DNA from: Acinetobacter pullicarnis
Lineage (GTDB): Bacteria > Pseudomonadota > Gammaproteobacteria > Pseudomonadales > Moraxellaceae
Length of the DNA stretch: 64,000 nucleotides
NCBI RefSeq assembly: GCF_006352475.1
Contig: NZ_VCMZ01000001.1
Span: 1,426,001-1,490,000, forward strand
Reading direction: 5' to 3'
Shown: positions 46,369-55,563 of the stretch, piece by piece
How the letters are laid out: every line of letters starts with the position of its first letter
Position numbering within the stretch: the first letter of the stretch is position 1
Notes under the pieces: generated by a model
What the model saw: only the letters and a program-made list of their open reading frames with translations
What the model was told of the DNA's origin: nothing
The model's database searches: none
Position numbers and translations under genes: made by a program

Positions 46369-47742
46369 ATGAGCGTTACTTCTGTAAACCCTGCCTCCAA
46401 TTCTACTAACGAATATTATTTGACTCGCCAAAGTCAGATGGAATCAAATGTTCGTAGTTATCCACGTAAATTACCGTTAGCGATAGCGAAAGCAAAAGGC
46501 TGCTGGGTTACCGATGTTGAGGGTACAGCGTACCTCGATTGTTTAGCTGGGGCAGGAACTTTGGCTTTAGGCCATAATCATCCTGCGGTCGTTCAAAGTA
46601 TTCAAGACACACTTGCAAGTGGTCTTCCTTTACATACTTTAGATTTAACAACACCTTTGAAGGATGCTTTTAGCGAAGCATTATTGGCGTATTTGCCAGG
46701 TGGTCAAGCAGCCTATTGCTTGCAGTTTTGTGGTCCATCTGGTGCAGATGCCACTGAAGCTGCGGTGAAGCTTGCAAAAACTTATACAGGTCGTTCTTCT
46801 GTGATTAGCTTCTCCGGTGGCTATCATGGTATGACTCACGGTGCTTTGGCAATGACGGGTAACCTCAGTGCTAAAAATGCAGTGAATAATCTTATGCCAG
46901 GCGTGCAGTTTATGCCGTATCCGCATGAATACCGTTGCCCACTCGGCATCGGTGGTGAAGCGGGTGTAGATGCACTGACTTATTATTTTGAACAATTCAT
47001 TGAAGATGTCGAAAGCGGTGTAACTAAGCCTGCTGCGGTTATTCTTGAAGCCATTCAAGGTGAAGGTGGTGTGGTTAGTGCACCGACCAAATGGTTGAAG
47101 AAAATCCGTGAAGTGACGGAAAAACACAACATCGTACTTATTCTTGATGAAGTTCAAGCGGGTATTGCACGTTCAGGTAAAATGTTTGCCTATGAACATG
47201 CTGGTATTGAGCCTGATGTTGTGGTGATGTCTAAAGCCTTAGGTGGTAGCTTACCGCTTGCAGTGCTTGGTATTAAACGTAAATTTGATGCTTGGCAGCC
47301 TGCGGGTCACACCGGAACCTTCCGTGGTAACCAATTGGCGATGGCAACGGGTTTAGCGACGCTCAACATTATCCGCGAGCAAAAGTTAGCTGAAAATGCA
47401 CAACAACGCGGTGATTTCTTGCAAGCTGAATTGAAAAATCTTGCCAAAGACTTGCCATGTATTGGCAACGTTCGCGGTCGTGGTTTGATGATTGGCGTGG
47501 AAATTGTGGATGAACGTCAACAGCCGAATCATTTGGGTGCTTATCCTGCCGATTCACAATTGGCTGCTGCTATTCAAACCGCTTGCTTTGACAATCAGTT
47601 GTTGCTTGAAAAAGGTGGTCGTAACGGTACAGTAATTCGTTTACTTTGCCCGCTCATTATCACTCAAGAAGAGTGTGCTGAAGTGATCGTGCGCTTTAAG
47701 AAAGCCGTTGCTGAAGCATTAGTCGCAGTTCGAGGCGCGTAA
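46369..47742 (+). CDS. dat: L-2,4-diaminobutyrate:2-oxoglutarate aminotransferase
   Basis: 457 aa class III PLP aminotransferase. It makes 2,4-diaminobutyrate from aspartate semialdehyde with glutamate as donor. Motifs are the N-terminal [21 protein letters not shown] typical of the Dat/EctB branch, [36 protein letters not shown], and the PLP lysine Lys289 in [13 protein letters not shown]. It is followed after 1 nt by ddc, so the pair is an operon for 1,3-diaminopropane, the polyamine typical of Acinetobacter, and a possible siderophore precursor. Confidence 0.96.
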   Translation: MSVTSVNPASNSTNEYYLTRQSQMESNVRSYPRKLPLAIAKAKGCWVTDVEGTAYLDCLAGAGTLALGHNHPAVVQSIQDTLASGLPLHTLDLTTPLKDAFSEALLAYLPGGQAAYCLQFCGPSGADATEAAVKLAKTYTGRSSVISFSGGYHGMTHGALAMTGNLSAKNAVNNLMPGVQFMPYPHEYRCPLGIGGEAGVDALTYYFEQFIEDVESGVTKPAAVILEAIQGEGGVVSAPTKWLKKIREVTEKHNIVLILDEVQAGIARSGKMFAYEHAGIEPDVVVMSKALGGSLPLAVLGIKRKFDAWQPAGHTGTFRGNQLAMATGLATLNIIREQKLAENAQQRGDFLQAELKNLAKDLPCIGNVRGRGLMIGVEIVDERQQPNHLGAYPADSQLAAAIQTACFDNQLLLEKGGRNGTVIRLLCPLIITQEECAEVIVRFKKAVAEALVAVRGA

Positions 47743-47743
47743 T

Positions 47744-49276
47744 ATGGTTGATTTTGCAGAACATCGTAAAGCTTTGCTCTGCAACGATGCCCAATCCATT
47801 GCTGACTATGAGTCGGCAATGGGAGAGGCGGTGAATGCCGTCTCTGCATGGTTGCATAACGATAAAATGTATACGGGTGGCAGTATTAAAGAACTTCGCA
47901 GTGCGATTTCTTTTCAACCCTCAAAGCAAGGCCTCGGTTTGCAGCAGTCGCTGAATCGCTTGGTTGAGCTCTTTCTGAATAAAAGTTTAAAAGTCCATCA
48001 CCCACATTCTCTTGCACATTTGCACTGTCCAACCATGGTTGCCAGTCAGGTTGCAGAGGTATTGATCAACGCCACCAACCAATCAATGGATTCTTGGGAT
48101 CAAAGCCCAGCGGGTTCATTGATGGAAGTGCAGTTGATTGATTGGCTACGCCAGAAAGTGGGCTATGGTGCAGGTCAGGCGGGCGTATTCACCTCAGGTG
48201 GCACGCAGTCGAACCTCATGGGCGTGCTTTTGGCACGTGATGCTTGTATTGCCAAAAACTGGAAAGACGAGAACGGTAAACCGTGGTCTGTACAGCGTGA
48301 TGGTATTCCAAGTGATGCCATGAAAAACGTCAAAGTTATTTGTTCTGAAAATGCACACTTTTCTGTGCAAAAGAACATGGCAATGATGGGTATGGGTTTC
48401 CAGTCTGTGGTCACTGTTCCGGTCAATGATCGTGCGCAAATGGACGTCGATGCTTTAGCAAAAACCATGGCACACCTTCATGCTGAAGGAAAAATTGTGG
48501 CATGCGTGGTTGCGACTGCGGGAACAACCGATGCTGGTGCCATTGATCCACTGCAACAAGTACGTGACATCACCAATCAATATGGCACCTGGATGCATAT
48601 TGATGCAGCATGGGGCGGCGCACTGATTCTGTCGAATGATTTCCGTTCGATGTTAGATGGATTGGAATTGTCAGATTCAGTAACTTTGGATTTCCATAAG
48701 CATTATTTCCAAAGCATTTCTTGTGGTGCGTTCTTATTAAAAGATGAAGCAAATTATCGCTTTATGCACTATGAAGCTGAGTACTTAAACTCAGCTTATG
48801 ATGAAGAACACGGGGTGCCAAACCTTGTGTCTAAATCATTGCAAACCACACGTCGTTTTGATGCATTAAAACTTTGGATGACGGTTGAAGCCTTAGGTGA
48901 AGAGCTTTATGGTTCAATGATCGATCATGGGGTGAAACTCACCCGTGAAGTTGCAGATTATATTCAGTCTGCAGCCGATCTCGAATTGTTGCTTGAGCCA
49001 CAATTTGCTTCGGTGCTATTCCGTGTGGTACCAGCGGGTTATCCTGCTGAATTTTTAGATAGTTTGAACCAGAACATTGCAGATGAATTGTTTGCACGTG
49101 GAGAAGCCAATATTGGTGTAACCCGCGTCGGTCAGGTTCAATCACTGAAAATGACAACGTTAAGCCCAGTGGCAACATTGGACAACGTTAAAGCCTTGCT
49201 CGATTTGGTTTTGGCCGAGTCAGACCGCATTAAAGATGCCATTCAACAAGGGACGTACGTCCCCGCAATTGACTAA
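47744..49276 (+). CDS. ddc: L-2,4-diaminobutyrate decarboxylase
   Basis: 510 aa group II PLP decarboxylase that releases CO2 from 2,4-diaminobutyrate to give 1,3-diaminopropane. The PLP lysine is Lys319 in [34 protein letters not shown] and the N-terminal [21 protein letters not shown] are typical of Ddc. The start is one base after the dat stop, so translation is probably coupled. A perfect bidirectional terminator ends the operon. Confidence 0.96.
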   Translation: MVDFAEHRKALLCNDAQSIADYESAMGEAVNAVSAWLHNDKMYTGGSIKELRSAISFQPSKQGLGLQQSLNRLVELFLNKSLKVHHPHSLAHLHCPTMVASQVAEVLINATNQSMDSWDQSPAGSLMEVQLIDWLRQKVGYGAGQAGVFTSGGTQSNLMGVLLARDACIAKNWKDENGKPWSVQRDGIPSDAMKNVKVICSENAHFSVQKNMAMMGMGFQSVVTVPVNDRAQMDVDALAKTMAHLHAEGKIVACVVATAGTTDAGAIDPLQQVRDITNQYGTWMHIDAAWGGALILSNDFRSMLDGLELSDSVTLDFHKHYFQSISCGAFLLKDEANYRFMHYEAEYLNSAYDEEHGVPNLVSKSLQTTRRFDALKLWMTVEALGEELYGSMIDHGVKLTREVADYIQSAADLELLLEPQFASVLFRVVPAGYPAEFLDSLNQNIADELFARGEANIGVTRVGQVQSLKMTTLSPVATLDNVKALLDLVLAESDRIKDAIQQGTYVPAID

Positions 49277-49283
49277 GCATGAA

Positions 49284-49325
49284 TGCATAAAAAAACTCAG
49301 TCTTAGGGCTGAGTTTTTTTATGCA
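49284..49325. terminator. bidirectional terminator between ddc and the Lrp-type gene
   Basis: A 17-bp perfect stem (core AAACTCAG/CTGAGTTT with A/T runs and GCAT/ATGC ends) around an 8-nt loop. It serves both convergent genes. Confidence 0.92.
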
Positions 49326-49377
49326 AATTTTTCGTCCTAGAGTAGTTTGGGAGTTATGCTTGAATACGACTGTCGAG

Positions 49378-49839
49378 CTATTTGGTTTTCACCAGCATCT
49401 CATTTTGCTCTTTAAACTTTTTCAGCACAATATAGGATTTAATGTGGCTGATATCCGCACAAGCCAATAGTTTCTCACTAATGAAACTTGACAGATGATC
49501 AAGATTTTCAGCAACCACTTTTAAAATAAAATCGGCATCACCACTCAAAGAAAAGGCCTCAAGAATTTGATCTTCATTTTCGATCAGATCATGTATGGCG
49601 TGTTTGGGATTGGCGCCGTGGTTCTTGAGGTTGACATGAATCATGGTGGTAATTGAAATTCCAAGCGCATTTGGATTTATTCTTGCACTGTAGCCTAAAA
49701 TAATACTTTTTTGTTCAAGCACTTGTCTTCTGCGGGAACATTGAGAGGCAGAAAGGCCAATCAAATCGCCAATTTCTTGATTGGTGAGCCTACCGTTGCG
49801 TTGTAACGCATGAATGATTTGCCAATCAAACTTATCCAT
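49378..49839 (-). CDS. Lrp/AsnC family transcriptional regulator
   Basis: 153 aa. N-terminal winged HTH (DKFDWQIIHALQRNGRLTNQEIGDLIGLSASQCSRRRQVLE is split here as DWQIIHALQRNGRLTNQEIG and the recognition helix SASQCSRRRQ). It is followed by the RAM ligand domain (about 65-145), with AFSLSGDADFILKVVAENLD as the effector-binding core. The start MDKFDW at 49839 is the family start; the frame runs open to 49875. It is divergent from the decarboxylase gene and so probably controls it and aroP in response to an aromatic amino acid. Confidence 0.9.
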   Translation of the reverse strand: MDKFDWQIIHALQRNGRLTNQEIGDLIGLSASQCSRRRQVLEQKSIILGYSARINPNALGISITTMIHVNLKNHGANPKHAIHDLIENEDQILEAFSLSGDADFILKVVAENLDHLSSFISEKLLACADISHIKSYIVLKKFKEQNEMLVKTK

Positions 49840-49864
49840 TGCATGAAATTCCTTTGCGATACAC

Positions 49865-49908
49865 ATTCTGTGCATTTTTTTAAATTTATGACTCTATTAT
49901 GCACGAAT
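49865..49908. promoter_or_regulatory. candidate Lrp-type regulatory region
   Basis: ATTCTGTGCA (49865-49874) and TGCACGAAT (49900-49908) form an imperfect inverted repeat across 25 bp of A+T-rich DNA in the divergent intergenic region. A TTGACC at 49921 may be the -35 element for the decarboxylase gene. Confidence 0.4.
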
Positions 49909-49967
49909 ATACAAAATGAATTGACCTATTCTGTTTATAACAACAATTATTTTGCAGGGAAGTAGAA

Positions 49968-51701
49968 ATGTTTATTGAGATTGGTTGTTATTTAAATCAG
50001 CGTCTGGCTGAGCTTGGTGTACAGCATCTTTTTGGTGTGCCAGGTGACTTTAATTTAAGTTATTTAGAGCAAGTTGAAGCAGATGCTAAATTGGCATTTA
50101 TTGGCAATTGTAATGAATTAAATGCAGCCTATGCCGCAGATGGTTATGCGCGTATCAATGGTTTTGGTGCTTTACTCACCACCTATGGTGTAGGTGATCT
50201 CAGTGCTATCAATGGCGTTGCGGGCGCATATGCAGAAAAAGTACCTGTTGTGGTGATCTCTGGTATACCGCCATTACACGCTGTAGAACAGGGCGCATTA
50301 CTGCATCACACCTTGGTTGATGGCAATTATCAAAATATTTTAAATTGTATGAAAGAGTTCAGTGTTGCTCAAACGCGCATTACCCCTGCAAATGCTGCTG
50401 CTGAAATTGACCGGGTATTGCGTCAATGTTGGATTGAACGTCGTCCAGTCTATATCCAACTTCCTTCTGATATTACGCATGTCAAAATCGATGTCGATGG
50501 TCGTACACTAGATTTGTCTAAACCGAAAAGTGATCCAGAGGTGCTTGCACATGTTGTGCAGTTACTCAGCGAACAGATTAGCCAAGCCAAAAATCCTGCA
50601 TTACTGATTGATCATGATGCACATACCTTCCAAGTGACGACATTGCTGGGACAACTTGCAGAAAAATGTGGCATTCCTTATGCGTGTTTAAATACCACCA
50701 AAAACACCATGGATGAATCCTCTCCATTATATGCCGGCGTATATGTCGGTGCTGTGGGGCCTGCAGCAACCAGAAAGTTGATTGAACAGTCAGATTGCTT
50801 GATTGGGATTGGTGTGCGTTTTAGTGATGTTGGTTCCGCTTACTTTACTCATCGTATTAATACAGATCATTATATTGAGATTAAACAATATGATGTCACG
50901 ATTGATCAAGAAAACTACCCTGGGATTGAAATTCAAGAACTGTTAAGCAATTTGCTTGATCAGGTTGCTGTGCGTAAAGTCTCTAAACCGACTTTAGCGG
51001 CACCACTGGCCGCGAGTACTCCTGTACCTGCAGAAGAAGAGTTAAAACGTCCATTGACACACTTGCAATTGTGGCAAGAAGTGGGGCAGTTCTTGCGTGA
51101 TGATGATGTGATTATTGGTGAGGTAGGCACGTCAAATTCTGCGTTATCGAGTATGCGTTTACCGAAACAAGCCCGCTATATCTCACAACCACTTTGGGGA
51201 TCAATTGGTTATACCTTACCAGCATTGCTCGGCAGTATGGTCGCTGCACCCAAACGACGTCATGTGCTGTTTATTGGGGATGGTTCGATTCAGCTGACCA
51301 TGCAAGAGTTGTCAACTATTATTCGCGAAGACCTAAAGCCGATTATTTTTATTTTAAACAATGGCGGTTATACCATTGAACGTCTGATTTTAGGTGAGAA
51401 CGCGAAATATAACGATGTTCAAAACTGGAAATATACCGAGATGGTTAAGGTCTTTAATGGTCAAGGTCAATACGATACATTTATGGTCGAAAATTTAGCT
51501 GAGCTCAAAGACACTTTAGCGCAACTTTCTGAGCATCCCAATCTTGCCGTGGTCGAGTTAAAGCTAGCTGCAATGGATGCACCAAGTAATCTAACCAAAT
51601 TTGCAGATTTGGTTGCACGTTATGATTATGGTGATATGACCTATCAAAAACTGAAACATCCTCAGCAAGATACCGAATATAAAAAGGCGATTGCATTCTA
51701 G
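49968..51701 (+). CDS. ipdC: indolepyruvate/phenylpyruvate decarboxylase (TPP-dependent)
   Basis: 577 aa thiamine diphosphate enzyme that decarboxylates aromatic 2-keto acids to aldehydes (indole-3-acetaldehyde or phenylacetaldehyde). N-terminal domain LFGVPGDFNLSYLEQV. Catalytic glutamate Glu50 in NCNELNAAYAADGYAR, HHT in LLHHTLVDGNYQ, and the TPP/Mg motif GDG at 437-439 ending ILNNGGYTIE. The close relatives IpdC, phenylpyruvate and pyruvate decarboxylases cannot be fully separated by eye. The neighbouring aromatic permease and Lrp-type regulator favour an aromatic substrate. GGGAAG lies before the ATG. Confidence 0.9.
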   Translation: MFIEIGCYLNQRLAELGVQHLFGVPGDFNLSYLEQVEADAKLAFIGNCNELNAAYAADGYARINGFGALLTTYGVGDLSAINGVAGAYAEKVPVVVISGIPPLHAVEQGALLHHTLVDGNYQNILNCMKEFSVAQTRITPANAAAEIDRVLRQCWIERRPVYIQLPSDITHVKIDVDGRTLDLSKPKSDPEVLAHVVQLLSEQISQAKNPALLIDHDAHTFQVTTLLGQLAEKCGIPYACLNTTKNTMDESSPLYAGVYVGAVGPAATRKLIEQSDCLIGIGVRFSDVGSAYFTHRINTDHYIEIKQYDVTIDQENYPGIEIQELLSNLLDQVAVRKVSKPTLAAPLAASTPVPAEEELKRPLTHLQLWQEVGQFLRDDDVIIGEVGTSNSALSSMRLPKQARYISQPLWGSIGYTLPALLGSMVAAPKRRHVLFIGDGSIQLTMQELSTIIREDLKPIIFILNNGGYTIERLILGENAKYNDVQNWKYTEMVKVFNGQGQYDTFMVENLAELKDTLAQLSEHPNLAVVELKLAAMDAPSNLTKFADLVARYDYGDMTYQKLKHPQQDTEYKKAIAF

Positions 51702-52378
51702 TGGGTTGTTTAGTAAACAACATGATTTAAGACGCGCGATTTAGATATCATCTATTACAAGTAAAAAGTTTTTTGTTTTTTTCTTGGACCGTAGTTTTGA
51801 GATATCGAAATCGTCAGTCTTATTTTATCTGCTATCACTGGAATGAAGTCGTGTGATTATCGGCTCAAATAATGCATTCAAAACACTTAATTTAGATTAG
51901 CATTGAGAAGTAAATTACAATTCTTTCTTCAATTCGAAGTGTATTTGTTTTTAATTAAGATGTAGAAATACATGGAATTATATTGTATTTTTAAACGTCA
52001 GCAGTTAGGATTCAAGTGTGCCAAACAGAGGATGTTTGGAAAATAAATTGGTATAGAAAACTTGGTTAGCTAGATTTGCATAGGGTTGAAAATAAGCTGA
52101 TCGCGCATACATGACGATCTTTTGTGTTGAGTTATGATTCAATGCAAAACGTATAAGTCAAACTCCATCCTAAGTAGAATCAAATAAATAATTGATTTGT
52201 ATAGATGAAATGGATGCTGTCGGTTTTGTGCTGTAGTGGTGAATAATCTTTTAAGCATAACTAACCTGAGTAAAGGAAGCACATGCAAGCGAGATAAAAA
52301 CAGGAACAAGGCTTTAAAGTTCTGTTTATATGAATGATAAAATGCTGTAATGGAATTTATAGCAAGTTAGGGAAAATT
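51702..52378. other. 677-bp gap between ipdC and aroP
   Basis: No gene, RNA or terminator with a clear T-tailed hairpin was recognised. The region is A+T-rich and the reading frames in it are short and unlike protein. aroP therefore probably has its own promoter here; TAGGG precedes its ATG. Confidence 0.5.
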
Positions 52379-53761
52379 ATGGAAATTGAGAAATCTAACG
52401 GTTTAAAGAAGGATTTGACGAATCGTCATATCCAGCTGATTGCACTGGGTGGTGCAATTGGCACAGGATTATTTCTAGGGCTTTCACAAACCATTAAATT
52501 GGCTGGTCCTTCAGTGATTCTCGGTTATGCCTTGGCAGGTGTCATTGCATTTTTAATTATGCGCCAACTTGGTGAAATGGTCGTTGAAGAGCCTGTGAGT
52601 GGTTCATTTAGCCATTTTGCACATAAGTATTGGGGCAGAATGGCAGGCTTCATGTCTGGCTGGAATTACTGGGTGCTTTATGTGTTGGTGGGCATGGCGG
52701 AACTGAGTGCCATTGGAACCTTCATGCAATTTTGGTGGCCAGAGTTACCGACGTGGGCATCTGCATTATTTTTCTTTGTCTTAATTAACGGGATTAACTT
52801 GATCAACGTACGTTTCTTTGGTGAAACGGAGTTTGTCCTTTCCTTGATTAAGATTTTTGCCATTTTGAGTATGATTGCTTTTGGTGCTTATTTGCTGTTT
52901 AGCGGAACAGCAGGTCCCCAAGCGAGTGTATCGAACCTATGGCAACTAGGTGGCTTTTTCCCGAATGGTGCACAAGGGTTTATGATGGCGATGGCTGCAA
53001 TCATGTTTGCCTTTGGTGGATTAGAGTTAATTGGGATTAGCGCGGCTGAAACCAAAGATCCGAAGAAATCAATTCCGAAAGCCACCAATCAAATTGTTTA
53101 TCGTGTCTTAATTTTCTATATCGGTGCGATTACGATCCTACTCAGTTTATATCCTTGGAATCAAGTTGCAGAAGGCGGTAGTCCATTTGTCATGATTTTC
53201 CATTCGCTTGATAGTAATGGGGTTGCCAACGTATTGAACTTTGTGGTGTTGATTGCGGCAGTGTCGGTCTATAACAGCTGTGTATATTGTAATACACGAA
53301 TGCTGCATGGTTTGGCAGAACAGGGCAATGCACCCAAATTCTTAACCAAAGTGAATACACGTGGTATTCCAATGAATGCTGTGCTGATCTCATCAGCAGT
53401 GACCGCATTGGTTGTGGTGATCAATTACATGATGCCAAGTGAAGCATTTGGTTTCTTGATGATGTTGGTGGTTGCTGCACTGATGATCAACTGGTTGATG
53501 ATTGCGATTACCCATTTGAAATTCACCAAAGCAATGCGTGCTGCCAATCATCAAACCTCATTCAAAGCCTTTTGGACGCCATGGACTAACTATTTAACCA
53601 TCGCCTTTATGTTCTTTATTTTGTTGGTGATGAGTTTAACTGATGGTATGCGACTGGCTGTTTATTTAATTCCAATTTGGTTGATTGCACTGAGTATTGT
53701 TTACTGCATCAAAGTTAAAAAAGTCAGTAATCAAGTGAGTGAAGTGACGCCAGAACACTAA
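52379..53761 (+). CDS. aroP: aromatic amino acid permease AroP
   Basis: 460 aa, twelve-helix amino acid:proton symporter of the APC superfamily (AAT family). Strong agreement with E. coli AroP is seen in RHIQLIALGGAIGTGLFLG, RQLGEMVVEEPVSGSFSHFA, GWNYWVLYVLVGMAEL, PQASVSNLW, IPKATNQIVYRVLIFYIG and VYNSCVYCNTRMLHGLAEQG. It would import phenylalanine, tyrosine and tryptophan, supplying the neighbouring decarboxylase pathway. The start MEIEKSNG at 52379 has TAGGG upstream; the longer frame to 52334 is not family-like. Confidence 0.95.
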   Translation: MEIEKSNGLKKDLTNRHIQLIALGGAIGTGLFLGLSQTIKLAGPSVILGYALAGVIAFLIMRQLGEMVVEEPVSGSFSHFAHKYWGRMAGFMSGWNYWVLYVLVGMAELSAIGTFMQFWWPELPTWASALFFFVLINGINLINVRFFGETEFVLSLIKIFAILSMIAFGAYLLFSGTAGPQASVSNLWQLGGFFPNGAQGFMMAMAAIMFAFGGLELIGISAAETKDPKKSIPKATNQIVYRVLIFYIGAITILLSLYPWNQVAEGGSPFVMIFHSLDSNGVANVLNFVVLIAAVSVYNSCVYCNTRMLHGLAEQGNAPKFLTKVNTRGIPMNAVLISSAVTALVVVINYMMPSEAFGFLMMLVVAALMINWLMIAITHLKFTKAMRAANHQTSFKAFWTPWTNYLTIAFMFFILLVMSLTDGMRLAVYLIPIWLIALSIVYCIKVKKVSNQVSEVTPEH

Positions 53762-53795
53762 AAGCTTGCGTTGCAATTAAATTTTGTTTTACTCC

Positions 53796-53819
53796 AGGTC
53801 GCTTCGGCGGCCTTTTTTT
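53796..53819 (+). terminator. terminator after aroP
   Basis: AGGTCGC-TTCG-GCGGCCT stem (one G-T pair) with a TTCG loop and seven Ts. Confidence 0.9.
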
Positions 53820-54315
53820 GTCTGAAGATGTGAGGGTGGAGCGAAGGCCTATTGAGAGGCGCAAGTTTAAGCGGTGCCTTAAAGCAGAGGCGAGTTAAAT
53901 AGGTGGTGCATTCAGCACGATGTTGTAAGCTTGTTTAATATCGAAGATGTTAAACATGACAATTGATTCTGATTGAACTTTAAACGATTTGAAATGGCAT
54001 AGCTAAAACCGTATTTGTTTTTAATGGAAGATGGTATTCCACAGCAATATTTAAAAAAATGCTGAAAATAGCCTAAGAAATCTAATCGTTATAAGCATGC
54101 TCTCTACCTGCAGCTAAGTTTTTCTCGATAAAAAGTTTGCAATTTACAATGCGTGCGAACGAAAGTGAAGGCATAAGTATTTTAATCTTTGGTTTATTTT
54201 GTTTATCATAAGCAATTGATTAGTATTGGTATTATTTAAAGTTTCATGTCTTTTTTTGTATTTGAGGGTTGTTAGGTGTTTTGTGGTGAAGGGTCATTTA
54301 AAATACATCATAAAA

Positions 54316-54344
54316 GCGTCACACAACTGTCACCTCATTGTCAT
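54316..54344 (+). promoter_or_regulatory. three Pho half-sites (two overlapping Pho boxes) upstream of pstS
   Basis: GCGTCAC (54316-54322), CTGTCAC (54327-54333) and TTGTCAT (54338-54344) repeat every 11 bp with 4-bp A/T- or C-rich spacers, matching the PhoB consensus half-site CTGTCAT. They end about 90 nt before the pstS ATG, in place of a -35 element. This predicts PhoB activation of pstSCAB under phosphate limitation. Confidence 0.88.
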
Positions 54345-54435
54345 ATTTTAAAATCACAATGCATTGAACTTAGAGACATCATTACAAAAATGATGCTACT
54401 CGACATCACTTCATGAGTAATTAAGAGAGAAAAGA

Positions 54436-55461
54436 ATGCGCTTAAATAATATCGCACTTGCTTTAGTCGTATCAGGGGCAGCTGTTGCAAGTACAGCGAA
54501 CGCAGCTCGTGAGACCATCCAAATTGCTGGATCTTCAACAGTACTGCCATTCTCAAGTATTGTTGCTGAAGAGTTTGGTAACACTTTCCCGCAGTATAAA
54601 GCGCCTGTTGTTGGTTCGGGTGGTAGTTCTGCAGGTCTAAAACAGTTTTGTTCGGGTGTTGGTGATAACACCATTGATATCGCTAACTCATCACGCAAAA
54701 TAAAAGATACAGAAATTGCTGCATGTAAAAAAGCTGGCGTGAACAAGGTATTAGAAATTAAAATTGGCTACGACGGTATTGTGTTTGCATCTAACGCAAA
54801 CAAAGCTGCGTATAAATTAAGACCACAACACGTATTTGCTGCATTGGCTGCAGAACTTCCTTCAAATGGTAAGTTAGTTCCAAACCCATATACTCGTTGG
54901 AATCAAATTGATAGTTCATTACCAAATGAACCAATTACTTTGGTCATTCCTGCATCTAACCACGGTACGCGTGAAGTGTTCCAAGAGAAAATGGTTGAAG
55001 CTGGTTGTGAATCTTATGATTACTTCAAAAAATTAGACAAAGATGCACAGAAAAAAGCCTGTTCTACTTTCCGTAAAGACGGAAAAGTAATTGAAATTGC
55101 GGGTGATTACACTGAAACATTGGCACGTTTAAAAACTTCGCCAAGCGCAGTGGGTGTTTTTGGTCTAGGCTTCTATGATCAAAACCGCGATAAATTACGC
55201 GTAGCATCAGTAAATAATGTTTCACCTTCTGAGCAAACTGTTCTGAATGGTACTTACCCAGTATCTCGTCCGCTATACTTCTATGTGAAAGGCGAGCATT
55301 TGAAATCAATCAAAGGTCTGCCAGAATTCACTGAATACTTCTTGAGTAAAAAAGTTTCAGGTAAGGGTTCTAAACTTGATAAAGCAGGTTTGATCTCAAT
55401 GTCTGATGCTGAACGTGCCAAGGTACTTGCAGCATTCAAAGCAGGTCAAGGTGTAAAATAA
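54436..55461 (+). CDS. pstS: phosphate ABC transporter, periplasmic binding protein PstS
   Basis: 341 aa. Signal peptide MRLNNIALALVVSGAAVASTANA. Binding-protein motifs are IAGSSTVLPFSSIVAEEF, GSGGSSAGLKQFCSGV (phosphate loop), DIANSSRKIKD and IPASNHGTREVFQEKM. It captures phosphate in the periplasm for PstCAB. It resembles the longer Pseudomonas-type PstS-like proteins rather than E. coli PstS. It is first in the pst operon, behind Pho boxes. Confidence 0.94.
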   Translation: MRLNNIALALVVSGAAVASTANAARETIQIAGSSTVLPFSSIVAEEFGNTFPQYKAPVVGSGGSSAGLKQFCSGVGDNTIDIANSSRKIKDTEIAACKKAGVNKVLEIKIGYDGIVFASNANKAAYKLRPQHVFAALAAELPSNGKLVPNPYTRWNQIDSSLPNEPITLVIPASNHGTREVFQEKMVEAGCESYDYFKKLDKDAQKKACSTFRKDGKVIEIAGDYTETLARLKTSPSAVGVFGLGFYDQNRDKLRVASVNNVSPSEQTVLNGTYPVSRPLYFYVKGEHLKSIKGLPEFTEYFLSKKVSGKGSKLDKAGLISMSDAERAKVLAAFKAGQGVK

Positions 55462-55476
55462 CTTAAGTAAATCCGT

Positions 55477-55504
55477 GGCTGATGGCGGGCGACTACCATC
55501 AGCC
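55477..55504 (+). promoter_or_regulatory. intercistronic hairpin between pstS and pstC
   Basis: GGCTGATGG / CCATCAGCC, a 9-bp perfect stem with a 10-nt loop, followed by TTTAG only. Such hairpins after a binding-protein gene protect the upstream mRNA and reduce read-through, giving more PstS than permease. Confidence 0.6.
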
Positions 55505-55563
55505 TTTAGTGCTAAGCAGCGTTTTTTCAAAAATAATAAGTGAAAAAACACATTGGGGAATAC

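Larger units (their letters stand above)
53762..54435. other. 674-bp gap between aroP and pstS
   Basis: Apart from the aroP terminator and the Pho boxes close to pstS, I see no gene in 53820-54315. Confidence 0.6.

Noticed and set aside
46681..47157. 158-aa minus-strand frame inside dat
   Set aside because: It is antisense to a well-conserved aminotransferase and its translation is low-complexity and unlike protein; a shadow of codon bias.
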